This document shows, piece after piece, positions 37,752 to 47,590 of a stretch of 64,000 nt of DNA. Position 1 is the first letter of the stretch; each line of letters begins with the position of its first letter. This DNA comes from Dendrophyllia cribrosa. Lineage: Eukaryota; Cnidaria; Anthozoa; Scleractinia; Dendrophylliidae. Location: contig JAJLRJ010000008.1 of NCBI GenBank assembly GCA_024195265.1, forward strand, positions 5,138,017 through 5,202,016. The letters are read 5' to 3'. A program made the translations under genes and the position numbers. The notes under the pieces are model-generated. The model worked only from the letters and a program-made list of their open reading frames with translations. It was not told the origin of the DNA and ran no database searches.

Positions 37752-38873
37752 TCAGTTGGGGTATAGACTGAGGTATGTTTTTTCAATTGACTTCACTTTT
37801 GAGTTTAAGAAGGCTTCCAACATGGCACTGTCATCATCCAAATTGTTTGGAAATGTTTTAGCAGGGGCGGCTTGTTGGGTGCTTTTCTTTCTTGCCAAAC
37901 AATCATGGAAATTGTTGACTGATTCCTGAATGTCTTCCAAGAAGTCTGGTTGTTTTGTCTCCCAGATTTCTGTTATATCGAGTAGCTTCCATACAAAGAA
38001 GGCCACCGGATAAAAAAGGTCTGGTTCCCATTCTCCACGGAAGAGTTCATTTTGACGCAACAAATTTTCAAACTCTCGCTTCTTGGTATCCTTGTTGTAA
38101 ACCACTCGTACCTGGGGAGGATAGAATTCAATCTCTCTTGCTAAAATGCCTCGCATTACCTTGGCAAACAATTCTGTTGACTGAACTGCACCAAGGTCAA
38201 GAAGTTTTCTTTGGTTGGGATGTATCTTTTCCTTGCTTGAAAGAATACAGATGCCCCATGCACGTGGGAATGGAGTTTTGGTTCTGTGCACAACTCCACC
38301 GTTGAATAACGCATTGTGTTTAAGATTTATTCCAAGCTGATTAAAAGAACACATCCTGAAATATGCGTCTAAAAACAGGCCTTTGGCTACACTCTCTCCG
38401 CTGAGAGCGAGACCGGTTTGTATTTGGTCCCTGTATTGTGCTGGGATTTTGTTTGTTGCGATCTTTCTCTTGAAAGGACACTTGAACTCTAGCAAAGCAA
38501 TTGTATTGTCTTTACATGGAAAGTAGCCATCTGGGCTACAAGTGACTTTCCCATTGAGAGGGTGATCCTTTGCAAGATTGAGAGATATTGTGTGCCCGAA
38601 AACCTTGGTATTATGTTGCCACTCAAAGTATGCACGGACGAAGGGCTCGAAAAGAAACCCCCATGCGCAGGCAACGTTTTTACCCATATCAATGGAGTGC
38701 AACTTTTTGCGTTCAAGGCTTGTACGACTCTCATATGGTGACGATCCTGTCAAGGCAGAGATTTCCGATGCGCCGATTGTATTTTGCCTTGCCTTAACCC
38801 ATTCTTCGCTCTTTTGGATCAGGCCTGTTTCACGCGATTTCAGGAAGCCCTTGAAAGCTTGCACGTCCGCCAT
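37752..38873 (-). CDS. YqaJ/lambda-exonuclease-like nuclease, element B (intact)
   Basis: This ORF encodes 373 residues from ATG 38871-38873, directly after a TTGGTATATACAGG motif on the coding-strand side. It has an N-terminal ARQNTIGASEISALTGSSPY motif, GFLFEPFVRAYFE, then the catalytic set with D in SPDGYFPCK (about 113) and ExK in LLEFKCPFKRK (about 129-131), typical of YqaJ viral recombinases of the PD-(D/E)xK superfamily. It should trim DNA ends or process replication intermediates. Position right beside the terminal repeat is shared with element A. An in-frame upstream extension into the repeat is open but lacks a motif. Confidence 0.85.
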   Translation of the reverse strand: MADVQAFKGFLKSRETGLIQKSEEWVKARQNTIGASEISALTGSSPYESRTSLERKKLHSIDMGKNVACAWGFLFEPFVRAYFEWQHNTKVFGHTISLNLAKDHPLNGKVTCSPDGYFPCKDNTIALLEFKCPFKRKIATNKIPAQYRDQIQTGLALSGESVAKGLFLDAYFRMCSFNQLGINLKHNALFNGGVVHRTKTPFPRAWGICILSSKEKIHPNQRKLLDLGAVQSTELFAKVMRGILAREIEFYPPQVRVVYNKDTKKREFENLLRQNELFRGEWEPDLFYPVAFFVWKLLDITEIWETKQPDFLEDIQESVNNFHDCLARKKSTQQAAPAKTFPNNLDDDSAMLEAFLNSKVKSIEKTYLSLYPN

Positions 38874-38905
38874 GTAGGTTGGTATATACAGGGGTGGGAT
38901 TTCTC

Positions 38906-39104
38906 CAATTGGCAATACCAGATCAGTGTGGGTTGTGCTAGCCGGGTTGGGGGAGCCCGTGGATAACCGGATTGCTAACAATTAGTAGTTAGTACAGTGC
39001 TAACCCGGGGTAACCCCGACATATTAAAATAAGCGGTCCGAACTAGTGAGGACCGCTTATTTTAATATGTCGGGGTGGCCCCGGGTTAGCACTGTACTAA
39101 CTAC
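38906..39104. repeat. right terminal inverted repeat of element B with 120-bp palindrome
   Basis: Inverse copy of 20820-21018. The palindrome is 38985-39104. Compared with the left end there is one visible substitution in the first 178 bp (CGGCTAGC against CGCCTAGC in the same sense). The mismatched patch of the stem (TAACC/GGCC) has the same orientation relative to each end, so the two ends are not flipped against each other. Confidence 0.92.
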
Positions 39105-39159
39105 CAAAAGTTTTATACAAATAACAGAATTCCTTGCCCAATCAGAAGCCACTCCATAA
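39105..39159 (+). pseudogene. remainder of the host exon after element B
   Basis: It starts with the second CAAAAG duplicate (39105-39110) and continues the frame of the split exon for 16 codons (reading SFIQITEFLAQSEATP) to TAA at 39157-39159. It may be the natural gene end. Confidence 0.45.
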
Positions 39160-39612
39160 CAGGGCTTTATTTCTCATGTCAAAACTTGAACATAACACTT
39201 GTTTTTATTATAAAAGTGTCATTATTAACAAAATATTTAACCTATTGTGTAAGGCAGACTTATTGGTTTACTTAAATAAACACTTGGGGCATTTTGTACA
39301 AACTTGGTACCCCAAAGGGAGCATTTGTTCAAGAAAAGCATTAACAGTGACAAGGACTCTTTTTTCTGCCTGTTAAATTCTGGTGACAGACAATTCTGTT
39401 TGAGGTATAACAAAAAAAAGTAAAACGTTGATCTGAAAAACAACTTAGTAAACATAAAAAGTCCAAAACTAACCTGGAAATGTGCAGTTGTCCATTAATT
39501 TAAATTAACTGACTGCAATTGAAGAAACAAAATCAGCAGCCCATTTTTTGTTATATCAAAGTGTTCCATATAAATGCTCTCTTTCTATGAAATGCCCAGA
39601 GAATTTATGAAG
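39160..39612. other. host sequence, no gene seen
   Basis: AT-rich single-copy-looking sequence, possibly the 3' untranslated part of the split host gene. No repeat or ORF of note. Confidence 0.4.
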
Positions 39613-40853
39613 GCAGGTACAAAAGTCGGAACGGATCAACTCGGATCGGACCGGATCCAGTCAGGGTCGGATCAACTCGGATCGACTCGGATCATAAAAA
39701 AAAATGAAATGAGAAAAATATAAAGATTTGACCCAATTGTAGGTTAAAATTCCTCTCAGAAATAGGCCAAATCAACGTTTATAGCTCCATGGCGTTCTCC
39801 GTGGCGTTCACCCGCCATTTTGTTTACCAGTGCCAGTTCCTCTCTGATCAGGTTACGGACTCGTGGTTTCATACACGCTCCATCGATCGATCATTTAATC
39901 AGCTGAAGGCGAGGAAGGTAAAATCTAGGCCATCTTTCTCAATGAAAATGCTTAATTACAAGAAAATTATAGTTTCCGTAACTCAGAATGTTTTTTTTTT
40001 ACAGCAGGCGATGTTGCTTTTTGTCAGTTTATAGAACTCGTGGTTTCTTTAAACTAACCCTGAATCGACATGAATTTATTTATGGTGGGGAGTATCGAGG
40101 TGGAAACCATGCGTAAGTCACTTTTGACTCGCCTTCCTCGCCTTCAGCTGGGTCCATGTTTATATGATCAATCGATGGAGTGTTTAACAAGACCTTAACC
40201 GCGGTCAAACGAGAAATTTGCAAAAGTTAAGCAAAGTACTTAAAAGTTAAGGTTGTCATTTTCACTGTTTAAAGTTTAATATAATAATTATTACCAATAC
40301 ACTTTCAAATTTACCAAATGTTTTGAAAGTTTACAAAAAAAGTTCCAAGCGTTTAAAAACTGTGAACTGCAGAATTGTCGGCGCCATTTGCTATCGATCG
40401 GGCGCAAAGAGTTTTGGTCAGTTTTCAACGGAATTAGCTCATTTTTGAGAAAAATTAAAAGATAGTAACGTCAACTAATTTTTTTTATACATCCTTGCCC
40501 ATATTTTCATTTAATATTAAATAAAATACTACCAAATAAAACGAAAAACGCCTCGGAAGTTTGACCGCGGTGGAAACAAGGCCACGAGTTCGTAACCTGA
40601 TCAGAGAGGAACTAGCACTAGTAAACAAAATGGCGGATGAACGCCACGGAGCTCTAAACATTGCAAAGTTTACTTGATTTGGCCTATTTCTGACAGGAAT
40701 TTTAAACTAGAATTGGGTAAAATTTTTATTTTTTCTCATTTCATTTTTTTTTTATGATCCGGGTCGTTCCGGGTCGATCCGAGTTGATCCGACCCGGACT
40801 GGATCCGGTCCGATCCGATCCGAGTTGATCCGTTCCGACTTTTGTACCTGCCT
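39613..40853. mobile_element. foldback (inverted-repeat) element, about 1.24 kb
   Basis: The ends are inverted copies (GCAGGTACAAAAGTCGGAAC... / ...GTTCCGACTTTTGTACCTGC) and the similarity extends inward for roughly 250 bp. It includes a GATCCGA/CGGATC-rich subterminal part and a stretch with TTCCTCTCTGATCAGGTTAC. The interior (39870-40560) has no ORF. Flanks share an imperfect ATTTAT-like duplicate. Non-autonomous; superfamily unknown. Confidence 0.7.
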
Positions 40854-41101
40854 ATTTATTTCTTTTGGATTATGTCCATAGGGCATTATTTTAAAAAAGG
40901 CTTTTGTATTACACAGGAGGCATTTGTTCATGACAGCCTTTTACAAATGCAATATACTAGTTACTACTCCACCACAAGCCAAAAGTTGAAACAAATGCCA
41001 GACTAATGTATCTCACTGGCTTTAGTTGTATGCTAAACCTAACAAATGTCAACATGCTACATGTATCAATAATAAATTCAGTAATACTGTAGCTACAATT
41101 T
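40854..41101. other. 3' flank of the RING-like gene
   Basis: AT-rich sequence downstream of the minus-strand stop codon at 41102-41104, probably the 3' untranslated region. No other feature. Confidence 0.35.
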
Positions 41102-41473
41102 TTACAGAATTTCATTATCTGCTTCATCCTCATCTTGCACATCAATATTTGCTTCCCGTAAAGCTGACGTCACTGAAATGTCAGGAATCCCTAAGATTCC
41201 TGCTAGGCCACTAACTTTCATTGGCTTCCTTATTTGTGCATCAGGCAAGCTAACCCTGCATAAGGGGCAATCCTCTATTTTGGAGGCACATAAAAAACAG
41301 CCAATCAACTGCCCACAGCCAGTCACACAAAAATACATTACTGGGGCACACATTTGTTGACAAATAACACATGTAAACACCTCTTTAAGTGTTTTAACTT
41401 GCTTATTTGATTCTAAACTATCTTTGATTTCAAGAAACATGCTCTTTATCTCAGACATGTCTCCTTTTTGAGC
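41102..41473 (-). CDS. host RING-like finger gene, last coding exon
   Basis: This exon codes a coiled N-terminal part (SEIKSMFLEIKDSLESNK) and a Cys-rich finger with CVICQQMCAPVMYFC...CGQLIGCFLCASKIEDCPLC, the spacing of a RING/U-box-like domain that usually binds zinc and E2 ubiquitin-conjugating enzymes. The final part is acidic. The acceptor is CATAG at 41474-41478 on the minus strand. Joining to exon 42620-42813 keeps the frame (GGC ACT | GCT CAA). I do not recognise the whole protein. A standalone reading from the ATG at 41456-41458 is also possible. Confidence 0.65.
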   Translation of the reverse strand, partial: AQKGDMSEIKSMFLEIKDSLESNKQVKTLKEVFTCVICQQMCAPVMYFCVTGCGQLIGCFLCASKIEDCPLCRVSLPDAQIRKPMKVSGLAGILGIPDISVTSALREANIDVQDEDEADNEIL

Positions 41474-41634
41474 CTATGGAGATACAAAATAATAAGAAAT
41501 GCATGTAAGAAAAGAAAATTTTGGAGTCATACATTTTTTATATGGAATTCTTGAGATTATAAGTGATCTAATATATACACTTCATTTTGCATATTTTGTT
41601 GTGTCAGTTGATTTTTTAAAGCTTATTTGTAGGT

Positions 41635-41950
41635 CAAGGGAGACGCCTAATGGTTAGTCTGTTGGACGACTTGGACTCTGTATCGAGTGGTCCAGGTTTG
41701 AGCCCTGGCTTGGGTATTGTGTTGTGTTCTTGGGCAAGTCACTTAACTCTCAAAGTACTTCTCTCCACCAGGGCCCCGGTTGTTCAAAGGCTGGATAACG
41801 CTATCCACCAGATCAATCGCTATCCATGGATAGTGCAGTTTGTTTTTCAACACTTATCCACCCTTTGAACAACTGGGACCAGGAGTATAAATGGGAACTG
41901 GCAAACTGTTGGGCAACCTGACAAGAATGCTGTGGGGTGGGGGAGGAGAG
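41635..41950. mobile_element. tRNA-derived SINE interrupted by a short MITE
   Basis: 41635-41778 has an A-box-like start (GCCTAATGGTTAGTCTG) and a B-box-like GGTTTGAGCCC, then the conserved TTCTTGGGCAAGTCACTTAA body typical of cnidarian SINEs. The rest (GTATAAATGGGAACTGGC, from 41881) continues after a 102-bp insert (41779-41880) with inverted ends GGGCCCCGGTTGTTCAAAGG / CCTTTGAACAACTGGGACC. The whole lies in an intron of the RING-like gene. Confidence 0.7.
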
Positions 41951-42619
41951 AGCTGCGATGGACAAGCATCCCAACCAATATTATCTAAAGCAATACTGAA
42001 ATATGACTTTGTTAATGAATATTTTTTTATTAAACTCAGACTATTGTTAATATAGTTAATATACACCTGAACAAGACATACATGTACAGTTGTACAGTAA
42101 AAACCCTCGTATACATGTAAGAATACATGTTAGACCCCCTTTACATAATTACCTGTTTTAGCCTAAAATTTGAAACAGGTTGTTATTTTGTAGATTTTAT
42201 CTGGCCAGGCATTATTGTTGTGTTCTATAATAGTTTAGCTTTGTTTTGTCGATGTTTCATCGGTATAAAAGCATTGAGAGAAATAAAATAACTTAAAATA
42301 GGGTTTGTATTTATTTAGATTGCAGTGATTATATGCATATTTTATATAAACAACAGACTACCAATATTCTTCCAGCAACAAAAACATTTTTTTCTTAAGA
42401 AATTTCTTAACAGTAGTCCATTGCTATTCCAACAATAGGCTATTGTTAAGAAACAATACTTCTTAACTTAGGAGGGCTTCGTGAATCCGGCCCCTGTTTA
42501 AGAACCTACATAGCCTAATTTCCCAGTAAAGACCAACTATATAAGAACCTTTTGAGGCTAAGTAACTTGGAAAAATGCAGGTTCTTATATGCGGGTTTTT
42601 AATGTATTAGAAAACTTAC

Positions 42620-42813
42620 AGTGCCATGTGAAAAGAAAAGATTGTGTTGTTCCCCTGTTGGTTGGTAGACAGCCTGCCTGGTTTCATCTTCCTCCCCTTC
42701 ATCAAAGGTGAAAAGGCCAGTATTAACAGCCTGCCAGACTCCTGGTTTCCATTTCTTGAATGTCTGCTGTGACATAACACGAAATGTCCGCTGGGATGTC
42801 CAAAAGGCTTCTT
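42620..42813 (-). CDS. host RING-like gene, internal exon
   Basis: 194 bp between acceptor CTACACAG (42814 side) and donor GTAAG (42615-42619). In the frame joined to the neighbouring exons it reads EAFWTSQRTFRVMSQQ and FDEGEEDETRQAVYQ, ending at NLFFSHGT. Both junctions keep the frame. No domain recognised. Confidence 0.6.
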
Positions 42814-43444
42814 CTGTGTAGTTAAGAAGATGTTTTCAGGGAGTATTAAAGCCACCAGTTTTTCGCCAAAATTATAACACCGGTAGCTGCTTTATAATGT
42901 TTGGCAGTGCAGCCATAAAAACATTGCATGTTTTTTACAGCTAAGAATGACATGTATTTAGCAGTGATTATGTTGCTTTTTTTGTGGGATGGGGAACAGT
43001 AGTGGCAACCTGGTGAAAATGAGGAAGGGAGTTTCTTGCACAAAAAGGGATAGGGGAAAGAGGAACCAAAATAGTGACAGGAACCAAGAATCAAGGGTTC
43101 AGGTCGTGTGAAATTCAAACTATTCTGTGCCCCTTTTACCACTGGCTAAGTAAACTGAACAAAGCAGTGCCCAAAAGATGGGAGAAGAGCAAAAATGTAG
43201 GGCATAAAATGGCCCTTTTCACAAATTAGCTTTTCCCATTTAATCAAAATATATTTAAGCTTATATTTAAGTACGAAGCAATTAACAAAATAAAATGCAT
43301 TTTTTTGCCCAAAATTTAAAGAGCTTTTATTATAAGCTTACTACAATCCTATGATTTAGTTACAATAGCGAAAAAAATATCCTTTCTGGAAAGGAACGAT
43401 CAGTCCATTCAAAAGGGGTATTGCACGAAATATAAGGAACTTAC
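42814..43444. other. intron of the RING-like gene
   Basis: About 630 bp between the exons at 42620-42813 and 43445-43812. AT-rich, without recognisable repeats. Confidence 0.4.
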
Positions 43445-43812
43445 TTCTTGTCTCCGTAGAATCCATGATCGGCTGCCCCCTTGCATCAATTACAATCAGT
43501 CTCACTACTTCCCCTTGATCACGCAGCTCTTGTTCAATGGCGCTGCATACAACTGGTACTGACAACTGGCCAAACTTCTCAGAGACCTCACTGAGATTGA
43601 TTGAAATTGGGAATAGCATCACCATTTGGCCATCTTCATCAACGGAGGAAAAACTGAAATCTTTCACAAGGCTTGCTGTTTTCTTTTTCTTGCTCTTGAT
43701 AAAAGCAAGACCCGGTGCAGGCCTTTTTCCAAAACCAGCACCCATCGCTGGTGACCCCGCTGGCACGAATTTGCTTCGGCCCGGGATTGGTCTGCGAGGA
43801 AGTAAGGGCGCC
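43445..43812 (-). CDS. host RING-like gene, second coding exon
   Basis: 368 bp between acceptor TTGCTTACTAG (43813 side) and donor A|GTAAGT (43444 side). It reads from RAPLLPRRPIPGRSKFVPAG through a Lys-rich KSKKKKTAS and a folded-looking part (VMLFPISINLSEVSEKFGQL, EGEVVRLIVID-like segment). The first codon is completed by the preceding exon (CG|G). Upstream exons are at 48565-48635 or 50194-50393. Confidence 0.6.
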
Positions 43813-43980
43813 CTAGTAAGCAAAAGCAGCAACTGTTAAGGGCCCATTATACTATCTTTTCAGGCCGTTGCTAGGGAAAAATCAGTTTGTTCTAGCTCGG
43901 CAAATTTTTGCTTATATGTAATAAACGAAAAAAAAAAAAGCAAGGCTGATTCGACAGTGAAGGAATATAAAAATGTAATT

Positions 43981-44020
43981 TATCCAATATTTCAAAAGGC
44001 ACGGCCTTTCTTCTTCAGGG
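43981..44020 (-). ncRNA. hammerhead-ribozyme-like motif of the Penelope-like element
   Basis: On the minus strand the segment reads CCCTGAAGA, then a stem AAAGGC/GCCTTT, then GAAA and TATTGG. CTGANGA...stem II...GAAA is the hammerhead core, known from the terminal repeats of Penelope-like elements. The cleavage-side helices are short and not clearly paired. Confidence 0.45.
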
Positions 44021-44222
44021 TATTACAAATAATGACTATGGGTAAACTAGGACGTTACAATTTAAATTTGAGTATAGCGTGCAATATGATGCTATGATAA
44101 CATATAATACAATGGAAAAGTAACCGTTGAAACGGATTTAAAGCTTAAAAAACCGTTACAAAAGAGATGAAAAAAGAAGAACATGCAACATATAGAAGTA
44201 GATATAAACGGAAATAAAGGTA

Positions 44223-45587
44223 TTACATTTCATCTTTTTTATTAATTCCTAGAGGTTCAAGAGTGTTACCTCTATCGATGAGATATGCTTCTCTTGCTTT
44301 GCGTACAGCGTCACGATTAGAATGAATAAGTTCGAGTGGAATGAGTGTTATGTCTTTAGCTGAATGGTCGCTAGTGAGGAAATGTTCTGATACTGTAGTG
44401 GGCTTAGATATGTTAGCTGGGTTGTCAACTGTTCTGCGGTGTTCGTTAAAACGGTCCTTAAGTCGTCGTTTGGTTTCACCAATGTACTGTTTGTGGCAAC
44501 GATTGCATTGTATCATGTATATGACGTTTTTAGAGTTGCAGTCGATGTGTTGAGTGATGAGTCTAGTTTCACCTGTAGAATTAAATGTATAGGTTGTTTG
44601 CCCGTCAGATATGTAGGAACATGTTAAACAGTTTTTTCCACATGGATATGAACCCAGAGGTGGATGGGTTTGTGTGAGGCTGCGTAGTTTGGCTTTAACT
44701 AGGAAATTACTAAGGTTGTTACTACGTCTAAAAGCTACAATAGGGGCAGCTTTGAAGACATTATAACAACGAGGGGATGAGGCTAGGATGCTGAAGTGCT
44801 TTAGAATAATGGATGAAATGGAACGAAGGGCTGGGTTATAAGTGATGACAAAGGGGACACGTTCTGGTTGGTCAAGTGTGGAACTGTCCTTAGGTCTAAG
44901 TACCTCGGTTCGCGTGATGTTGTGTACGCGTCGTATTTCCTGTTTGATGAAATGACGATTGTAACCCCGTTTGGTAAGATATGTAGTGAGTTGATCAGTA
45001 CGTAGTTTGAAGGTATCGTCAGTGGAGCAAATGCGGCGAAGTCTGAGGGCTAAGCTAAAAGGAATAGCACGTTTGGTATGTATAGGGTGACATGAAGAAT
45101 GTAATAAGTACTGATGTTTGTCAGTAGGTTTGGTGTAAAGGTCAGTAGTAATTTTGCCGTTGACAAGAGAAACGTTGACATCTAAAAAGGGTAAAGATGT
45201 GAGGGAATAATTGCATGTGAATTTGATGGTGGGGTGAATACCATTAAGGAAAGTGGTAAAAGTGTTGAGGTCCTCTACCGAGCGCGTCCATATCATGAAG
45301 ATGTCGTCTATGTAACGCCACCATATGTGTGGACGGTAGGGGGCACGTGCTAAAGCGTCTTCTTCGAATTTGGCAAGGAAAAGATTGGCATATGAAGGGG
45401 CCATCCTGGTACCCATGGCAGTCCCGTGTGTCTGTAAGTAGTGTTTGTCGTTAAACGAGAAGTGGTTCATAGTGAGGATCATGCGTATGAGGTCACAAAG
45501 TGTTTCGGTTCTGATAGAAGTGGCGGTACGGGTACGAGTATTGAGGAAATGGCGACAAGCGTCGATGCCTTCAGCGTGTGGAATGTT
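44223..45587 (-). pseudogene. Penelope-like RT / GIY-YIG endonuclease, N-terminally truncated
   Basis: The RT fingers/palm are partial: ACRHFL, GTRMAPSYANLFLAKFE and the catalytic WWRYIDDIFMIW box are visible, then the thumb and a linker with a CxxC pair (CGKNCLTCSY). The C-terminal GIY-YIG domain reads YMIQCNRCHKQYIGETKRRL then RFNEHRR. An internal ATG at 45480-45482 gives a 419-residue open frame, but the frame is open and homologous further upstream to about 45587. RT plus GIY-YIG on one protein is the hallmark of Penelope-like elements. Inactive here through truncation. Confidence 0.85.
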
Positions 45588-45600
45588 GGTGTATGTTGCT

Positions 45601-47590
45601 TATATGTGACCAAATTTGAACAGCAATCTTTAAGTACACCTGTGGTTCGGGTTGTGACGTCATCAGGCCACGCCCAATGTCACGTGACCCAAAACAGAAA
45701 AATGAGCGTAACTTCAGAAACTTACAGTTTTATCAAACATTTTTTGCATAATTTGATTTTATACACCATTTAAAAAAATCGTAAGCATGCGTTTTCTTTA
45801 AGGATGAAAAGTAAAAATAATATAAGGAAAACCACGTTTTTGCGTCTTAATTTTTTGTTTTTTGATTTTTCGCAAAAAGCATGCTTACGTTTCACGAAAA
45901 ATCTTTTATCTTTCGATTGAATTTTTTTAAAATAAATTAGCCTCTATTTGCGCCGAGTTAGGTTCGCCTTTGTCTTTACCGGAAGTAGGTGGCCTGTTGT
46001 CAGCCTGGGCTTCCTGTGCTATAAATTGGAAACTGCCGAACTTTTGAAGTAAGACCTTCATTTTGTTAGGATTTGTTGAGTATGGTTATCGTTTGTGAAG
46101 TACGTTTCAACCTTCACTCGAAAAAGTTGCCTTTCTTTGCAGACAAGGAGAAACGAGTCACGCCTGTGTCTGTCAGACCACAAGCCTTCGATCACTTTAG
46201 CAGGCATGGGTGAGCAGGAAAATGCCTTCAAATCCAAAACGTCCAAAGCATTGTTTTGGGAACTCACGCATCTGTGAGACGGTTTCCCTTGAATTTGAAG
46301 AGCAGTATGGCACTTACATAAAAAAGAAAGAAACTTTTCTTTCTCTTTCTTTTCAAACAACAGTCGACAATCTTAGGAGCAAAAAATATAGAGGTCAATA
46401 TAATTACTAGATATCCTCCATCGACAATTTTTTCCCCCTCTAAAATAGCAACAAAGCCATTAGAGCAGTCCTATTTGTTTTATCAGAAGCTTATTAGTTT
46501 TATGCTTCTGATTTTATCACATGCAATGTTTTTAAGTTATATACAGATCGAAACGGAAAAGATGCAATGTTATTTTGTTTTGTTTGCCCAAAATTATGCG
46601 CCGTTTATGTGCAAACGGTTATCTCAGTTAAGTGGCCATTTTTGGCGGAATAGCTCGAAAGAAATCAAACAGTTAAGAAGTACTCGATTATCATTAAAGT
46701 GGAAGGCAGAATAGGCGAAGTCAAAAGACAAAAGTCCAAGGTTGAAGTCCGTGTTTTGAATAACAAGAAACCTTATGCAACACCAGCGTCGAATCCATCT
46801 AAATCGATGCTTCAATTTATTTTCATTCAATGAAAATATAAATCTAAAACGTAAACATCTTTTTTTCAATAGGTACAACGCACTGTCTTACTTTTTTAAT
46901 TTGAAATTTTTTTTATTTTTTCACTGAAGTTTTTGCCTGAAGTTGCATCGTATCAACACACAATGACAATTTATCAGTTAATCCCGAAGTTAAATAATCT
47001 TCCACGGACGGAAAAACATACGAGTAATAAAACTAAACGAATTGAAAATAATTTTTTTATTAATAATTTCCATCAAACAAATTTGAACCCATTGTACTTT
47101 GTTCATTCACACTTCGTTGAAATCTGTACAACTTTGACGGCTTCTAAGTTTATACGAAATCGGCCCTGAAAAATAAGCTTACGTAAAAACTGTAGCTACG
47201 AGAAAAACAAACGCGCTACGCTTCGCGTTGAAATTGTAAAAACTCGAGCACTTTTCTGCAAATGTTAACATCTTACTCACATGTTGGCTCCAGATATATC
47301 CTCTAACTTCCAGTTGACCTGGTCAGCATTGACAAAAAGAAACGAAAAAACGGTACGAAGACTGAAGCAGTAGGAATAAACTTTCAGCAGATTCCGATAT
47401 CTGTGAATTGATCAGTTGAGCGTTCTTACTCCTTCAGTTATTTCTACGTTTTGAATCAGTTTGAAAACCGTCCAAGACGAATCTTTCCAGAGAAAAAAAT
47501 ATCCAGCTTCAAATAAGTTTAAGTACTAACCAAGAATTCAGGAGTTGAACGAGACGAACTTCAAATTTGGCATTGTTTAGGACACTTTTG
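45601..47590. other. interior of the TTAA element, no gene seen
   Basis: AT-rich. Short open frames (for example 46058-46360, minus) have no recognisable domain. It may be further decayed repeats. Confidence 0.35.

Larger units (their letters stand above)
20820..39104. mobile_element. complete Polinton/Maverick element B
   Basis: 18.3 kb with inverted termini of about 200 bp (20820-21018 and 38906-39104) and a 6-bp target duplication CAAAAG (20814-20819, 39105-39110), as typical for Polintons. The left end reads AGTAGTTAG..., the right ...CTAACTAC. It has a protein-primed type DNA polymerase, an integrase, an A32-like ATPase, capsid candidates, a VLTF3-like candidate and a YqaJ-like nuclease. 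I found no adenovirus-type protease. Lesions are a frameshift in the integrase, a stop in the 208-aa gene, a frameshift in the capsid candidate, a stop in the coiled-coil gene, a frameshift in the 610-aa gene and a 65-bp deletion in the penton-like gene. Polymerase, ATPase, VLTF3-like and nuclease frames are intact. Confidence 0.93.
43930..45600 (-). mobile_element. 5'-truncated Penelope-like retroelement
   Basis: It codes on the minus strand. The readable part begins with YTNIPHAEGIDACR near 45590, well inside the RT domain, so the 5' part is missing. The element ends past a hammerhead-like core at 43981-44020 near an A-run. Confidence 0.8.

Noticed and set aside
1548..38873. Element A and B as one recent segmental duplication
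   Set aside because: Terminal repeats differ, target sites differ (LINE against host exon), and gene content differs at several slots. They are separate insertions of related elements.
41635..41720. Possible tRNA gene
   Set aside because: Box-like sequences are present, but the cloverleaf is poor and the downstream TTCTTGGGCAAGTCACTTAA body marks a tRNA-derived SINE.
46058..46360. Minus-strand ORF with several Cys/His as a THAP-like gene
   Set aside because: The Cys/His spacing does not fit a THAP domain, and the region shows no other coding sign.
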